A stretch of DNA of 64,000 nt from Manihot esculenta (lineage: Eukaryota > Streptophyta > Magnoliopsida > Malpighiales > Euphorbiaceae), in the NCBI RefSeq assembly GCF_001659605.2, contig NC_035161.2, positions 30,985,691-31,049,690 on the forward strand, written 5' to 3'. A program made the position numbers and the translations under genes. Below, in pieces: positions 61,343-64,000 of the stretch. Below the pieces are notes generated by a model. The model searched no databases and was not told the origin of the DNA. It saw only the letters and a program-made list of their open reading frames with translations. Numbering within the stretch: the first letter of the stretch is position 1; the number at the start of each line of letters is the position of its first letter.

Positions 61343-61485
61343 GCCATACATTCAAACATCAAAGTAAAGAGACAAAGAAATAAAAAGGCAAGGAAAGAAC
61401 GCCTTTGATAGGAGCAGTTCTCGGGCCACGCGGTCATAAATAGAGTTTAGAGATTTACCCCCTTGCCACTCATGTAATAACTGCC

Positions 61486-61500
61486 GAGGAGGTAAAGAGG
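61486..61500 (+). other. polypurine tract
   Basis: gaggaggtaaagagg lies 4 bp before the right LTR, the expected site for plus-strand priming. Confidence 0.6.
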
Positions 61501-61504
61501 CAAT

Positions 61505-62131
61505 TGATGACCGTCGGGCTTCTTCTACCCTGGGCGAGGTCGGGCCCAAGAGGAAAATAATGGCCCAAAGCCCATCAAGCCCTCCTTAGGCTGACCAACT
61601 CAGCATCTCAGGCCTCGACCCAGACAAGCCGGGCCGGATGGGTTACCCGCGAGTCCAGACCCAGCAGGAAGAAGTCCAGCCCGGTGATGTGATGTGAGGG
61701 AGAGGAGTTGGTCCAGTCACTTCTCAGCCCTGCCCGCATGCACGCTAGAAAAAATTAAATGGCCACTTGGGATAGAGAGGAACCCTGACATATCCGTACA
61801 TACGAAGCTGAGTGACAAAGACAGCTAGCATTGTAAGTAGATATACATCACAAGCAGAGGAAAAAAGGAGGGGGTCCTTCTTTCTTCTTCCTCGACTCCA
61901 TATTTTTTTACCATTTTTTTTCTCTGTAACTCTTGTCTATCGAGACTACACTAGTTCATGAACCTGACTTGAACGTCGAAGGGTTTCCACCGGGGGCATT
62001 CCCAATAGACCCCTGACCATCTTTCCTTATTTTGCAGGTTCTTTCATCAAATCGAATATTGAGAGACCTATATGATGGAATAAGAAGAAAACCATATCTA
62101 TTATGGAGTAAGAGGAAAATCATATTTATTA
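61505..62131 (+). repeat. right LTR of the LARD-like element
   Basis: It starts tgatgaccgtcgg and ends catatttatta, followed by the target duplication ttact. Confidence 0.88.
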
Positions 62132-62136
62132 TTACT

Positions 62137-64000
62137 AAATTGAATGACAAAGTTTTTGAGTGAAAACTAATTAAGCAAAGACAGTCTTACCAATGAATTT
62201 TAAAATTTTAAATAAAAGTAATACAACAATTATAAAAAAAATTTGAAATTTATTGATAACTTTTAAATATTTAAATTCGCCGGTAATAATATAACACTTT
62301 CAATTACGCATGAAAGTTCATGCTGATAGTTGTAAACCTACAATAACATTTGAAAACCCATCTCCTTGAAAAAAAAAATGTTGAGAAGCTTAATTGTAAA
62401 AAGAAAAATTTTTATATAGATCTTATATACTATGGATCCATATTATGGGTTTTAGGTTGGTGTGATTGGAATTCAGATAAATTTTATTTTTAAAAAACAA
62501 CAAAAGATACTATTTTTTTTTAAGTTTCAAAATAAAAGCTTGAGATTTAGACTGATTTGAGTATAATGGCTACTATAGATCGATATTATGTGTTTTGAAT
62601 CGGAGCGAATCGAATTTACATAAATTTTTACTAAAAGATACAGAAAAAAAAAAAATCTTTAGTTCTAAAATAAAAGCTTGAGGTTTAGGCTTATTTAAGC
62701 ATAATGGCTATCCATATTATGTATTTTGGGTTGGAATGAATGGAATTTAGATAAATAGTTGTTAAAAATACTGAAAAAAAATACGATATTTTCTTTGGTT
62801 CCAAAATAAAAGCTTGAGGTTTGGGGTGATTTGAGCATAATGGGATGGGCGATCAATAACAGTTTTGGGCTTTGATACAACGGCACCCAAGTTTTATGAT
62901 TAATTCCCTGGCTCAGTTCAGTTTTGTCTTAGGCACTATGCTTAATTTCATTTGTTCTTTGTTATTTCTCTCATCTATCGCTAAAAATAATGCTTGGGCT
63001 TTGTTTTTTTTAATGGATAGATTTGGGGCTAATTAATTTCATATATGTTCGTTGAATTTATTTCATATATTTTAGTTTGTTTATTGAATTCTAAATTTTA
63101 TTTTTAAACAAATTTTAAAATTTATTAATAAATGCTATTTCTCCATAAAATATGATATTTTTAGTTTTATTTTATTTTATTTTCATATTTTTTAACATTT
63201 AAAACATTTAAAAAAATTAGTAAAGATCATTTTTTATATTTTAAAAATCTTAAAAGAAAAAGTTATTTTTATAAAAAAATATTTTCTAAAAAAATAATTT
63301 ATTTTCAATTATTTAATTGTAATTTAAAAATAAAATACATTAACCAAATTACATATTAAAGTTGGACTAAAAGTTTCTAGGTTTATCTCTATCAATCCCT
63401 TACTAAAACCGGTAGATATCTGAAGGCAGTTATAGTAAAGAGTCGACAAAAAAAAAATTAATGTATTTACTTTTCCCCTTATTTAAAATAAAAAAATTCA
63501 CAATAATTTATTTTATTTATTTTTTATTAATTTTTTATTTAAATTTAATTTAAAAAATTTTTAAAGTATGTATAATTTTGTAAACATCCATTTAATTTTT
63601 TTTTGAAATGAATCATATTTAAATAAAAGTTTATATTGAAATGATTGATTTGGTATTAAAAGACTCAAATAAATTTTATAAAAATACTTATAATTTTAAA
63701 ATTTTAAATTAAAAATATTATTTTTATTCTAAATAGGGTAATTAATAGAAAATAAATTAATTAAATTGAATTGATTATAAAATCATTTTTGATTTGAAAT
63801 AGGATAGTAGTTAGAATTATAATAAATAAATATATATTCTCAAATTAAAATTATTGAGATTTTAATTCACAATTCCTAAAGACGGGAGCCCATTATAATA
63901 ACGTGTTACTAGATTAGTATTGCAAAGACAAAGTGCATATGTCATTATATCAAACACCATGATTTAACACGCTACATCTTTTGTCCTAAATGTACCTATT
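62137..64000. other. AT-rich intergenic region
   Basis: No gene seen apart from the tandem repeat at 62430-62850. From 63000 to the end the sequence is almost only A and T. Confidence 0.4.
62430..62850. repeat. tandem repeat of about 137 bp, three copies
   Basis: The anchor aataaaagcttgag recurs at 62531, 62669 and 62805. Each copy also has an atggctat-type start, a ttttgggttgg block and an A-rich run. The copies have diverged by small insertions and substitutions. Confidence 0.8.

Larger units (their letters stand above)
55695..62131 (+). mobile_element. non-autonomous LTR retrotransposon (LARD-like) with nested solo LTR
   Basis: Two LTRs of 628 and 627 bp (55695-56322 and 61505-62131) flank the element, and a perfect 5-bp duplication ttact brackets it. 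After the left LTR a primer-binding region reads ttggcatcatctgtgggaac, resembling the ttggcgccgtctgtggga type of plant Gypsy elements. Before the right LTR is a purine tract, gaggaggtaaagagg. No gag, protease, reverse transcriptase or integrase frame exists, so it needed proteins in trans. Without the nested solo LTR it would be about 4.05 kb. Family assignment to Gypsy is an inference from the primer site. Confidence 0.88.

Noticed and set aside
1..64000. A new multi-gene defence or biosynthetic system
   Set aside because: The genes are ordinary, separately transcribed plant genes of unrelated pathways. The novelty I can support is in the gene-capturing transposons and repeats, not in a gene cluster.

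Overview
This is a nuclear genome window from a dicot plant. The genes are intron-rich, most introns are GT-AG, the intergenic DNA is very AT-rich, and plant mobile elements (LTR retrotransposons, LINEs, Mutator-like and hAT-like elements) are common. The proteins look rosid, and Euphorbiaceae such as cassava or rubber is my best guess, but no diagnostic sequence proves this.

Layout: (1) 0.4-1.0 kb, a small conserved plant protein of unknown function (minus). (2) 1.8-6.3 kb, an eight-exon CRS2-type peptidyl-tRNA hydrolase-like chloroplast intron splicing factor (minus), with a foldback Mutator-like element in its fifth intron. (3) 8.1-10.8 kb, a cluster of degenerate DNA transposons. (4) 11.5-12.1 kb, a ZFP6-like C2H2 zinc finger regulator (minus). 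(5) 17.4-23.3 kb, a 13-exon plastidic glucose transporter (plus). (6) 24.3-25.2 kb, a LINE tail. (7) 28.0-31.6 kb, a sterol C-5(6) desaturase (plus). (8) 33-36 kb, extremely AT-rich DNA. (9) 36.0-37.6 kb, a transposon carrying a truncated LEA2-family gene. (10) 38.4-43.7 kb, an LRK10L/PR5K-type receptor kinase (minus). (11) 45.7-52.8 kb, an ABHD17-like serine hydrolase (minus), whose last intron holds a Pack-MULE with an exon of a MINDY-type deubiquitinase. (12) 55.7-62.1 kb, a non-coding LTR retrotransposon with a nested solo LTR.

All multi-exon models were built by hand. For the five spliced genes the exon phases close exactly (244, 554, 273, 656 and 342 residues), which is strong internal support. 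The genes do not form one pathway. Two proteins act in the plastid (CRS2 in organelle RNA splicing, the sugar carrier in export of glucose from starch breakdown), one in ER sterol synthesis, one at the plasma membrane, one is probably a membrane depalmitoylase-like hydrolase, and one a transcriptional repressor. Their grouping looks like an old conserved chromosome segment rather than a functional cluster.

The most interesting material is in the mobile DNA: two elements that have captured host gene pieces (one with a perfect 9-bp target duplication), a two-layer LTR nest dated by its own target duplications, and a reiterated GC-rich palindrome in the solo LTR. I found no convincing tRNA, rRNA, CRISPR or prokaryote-like system.
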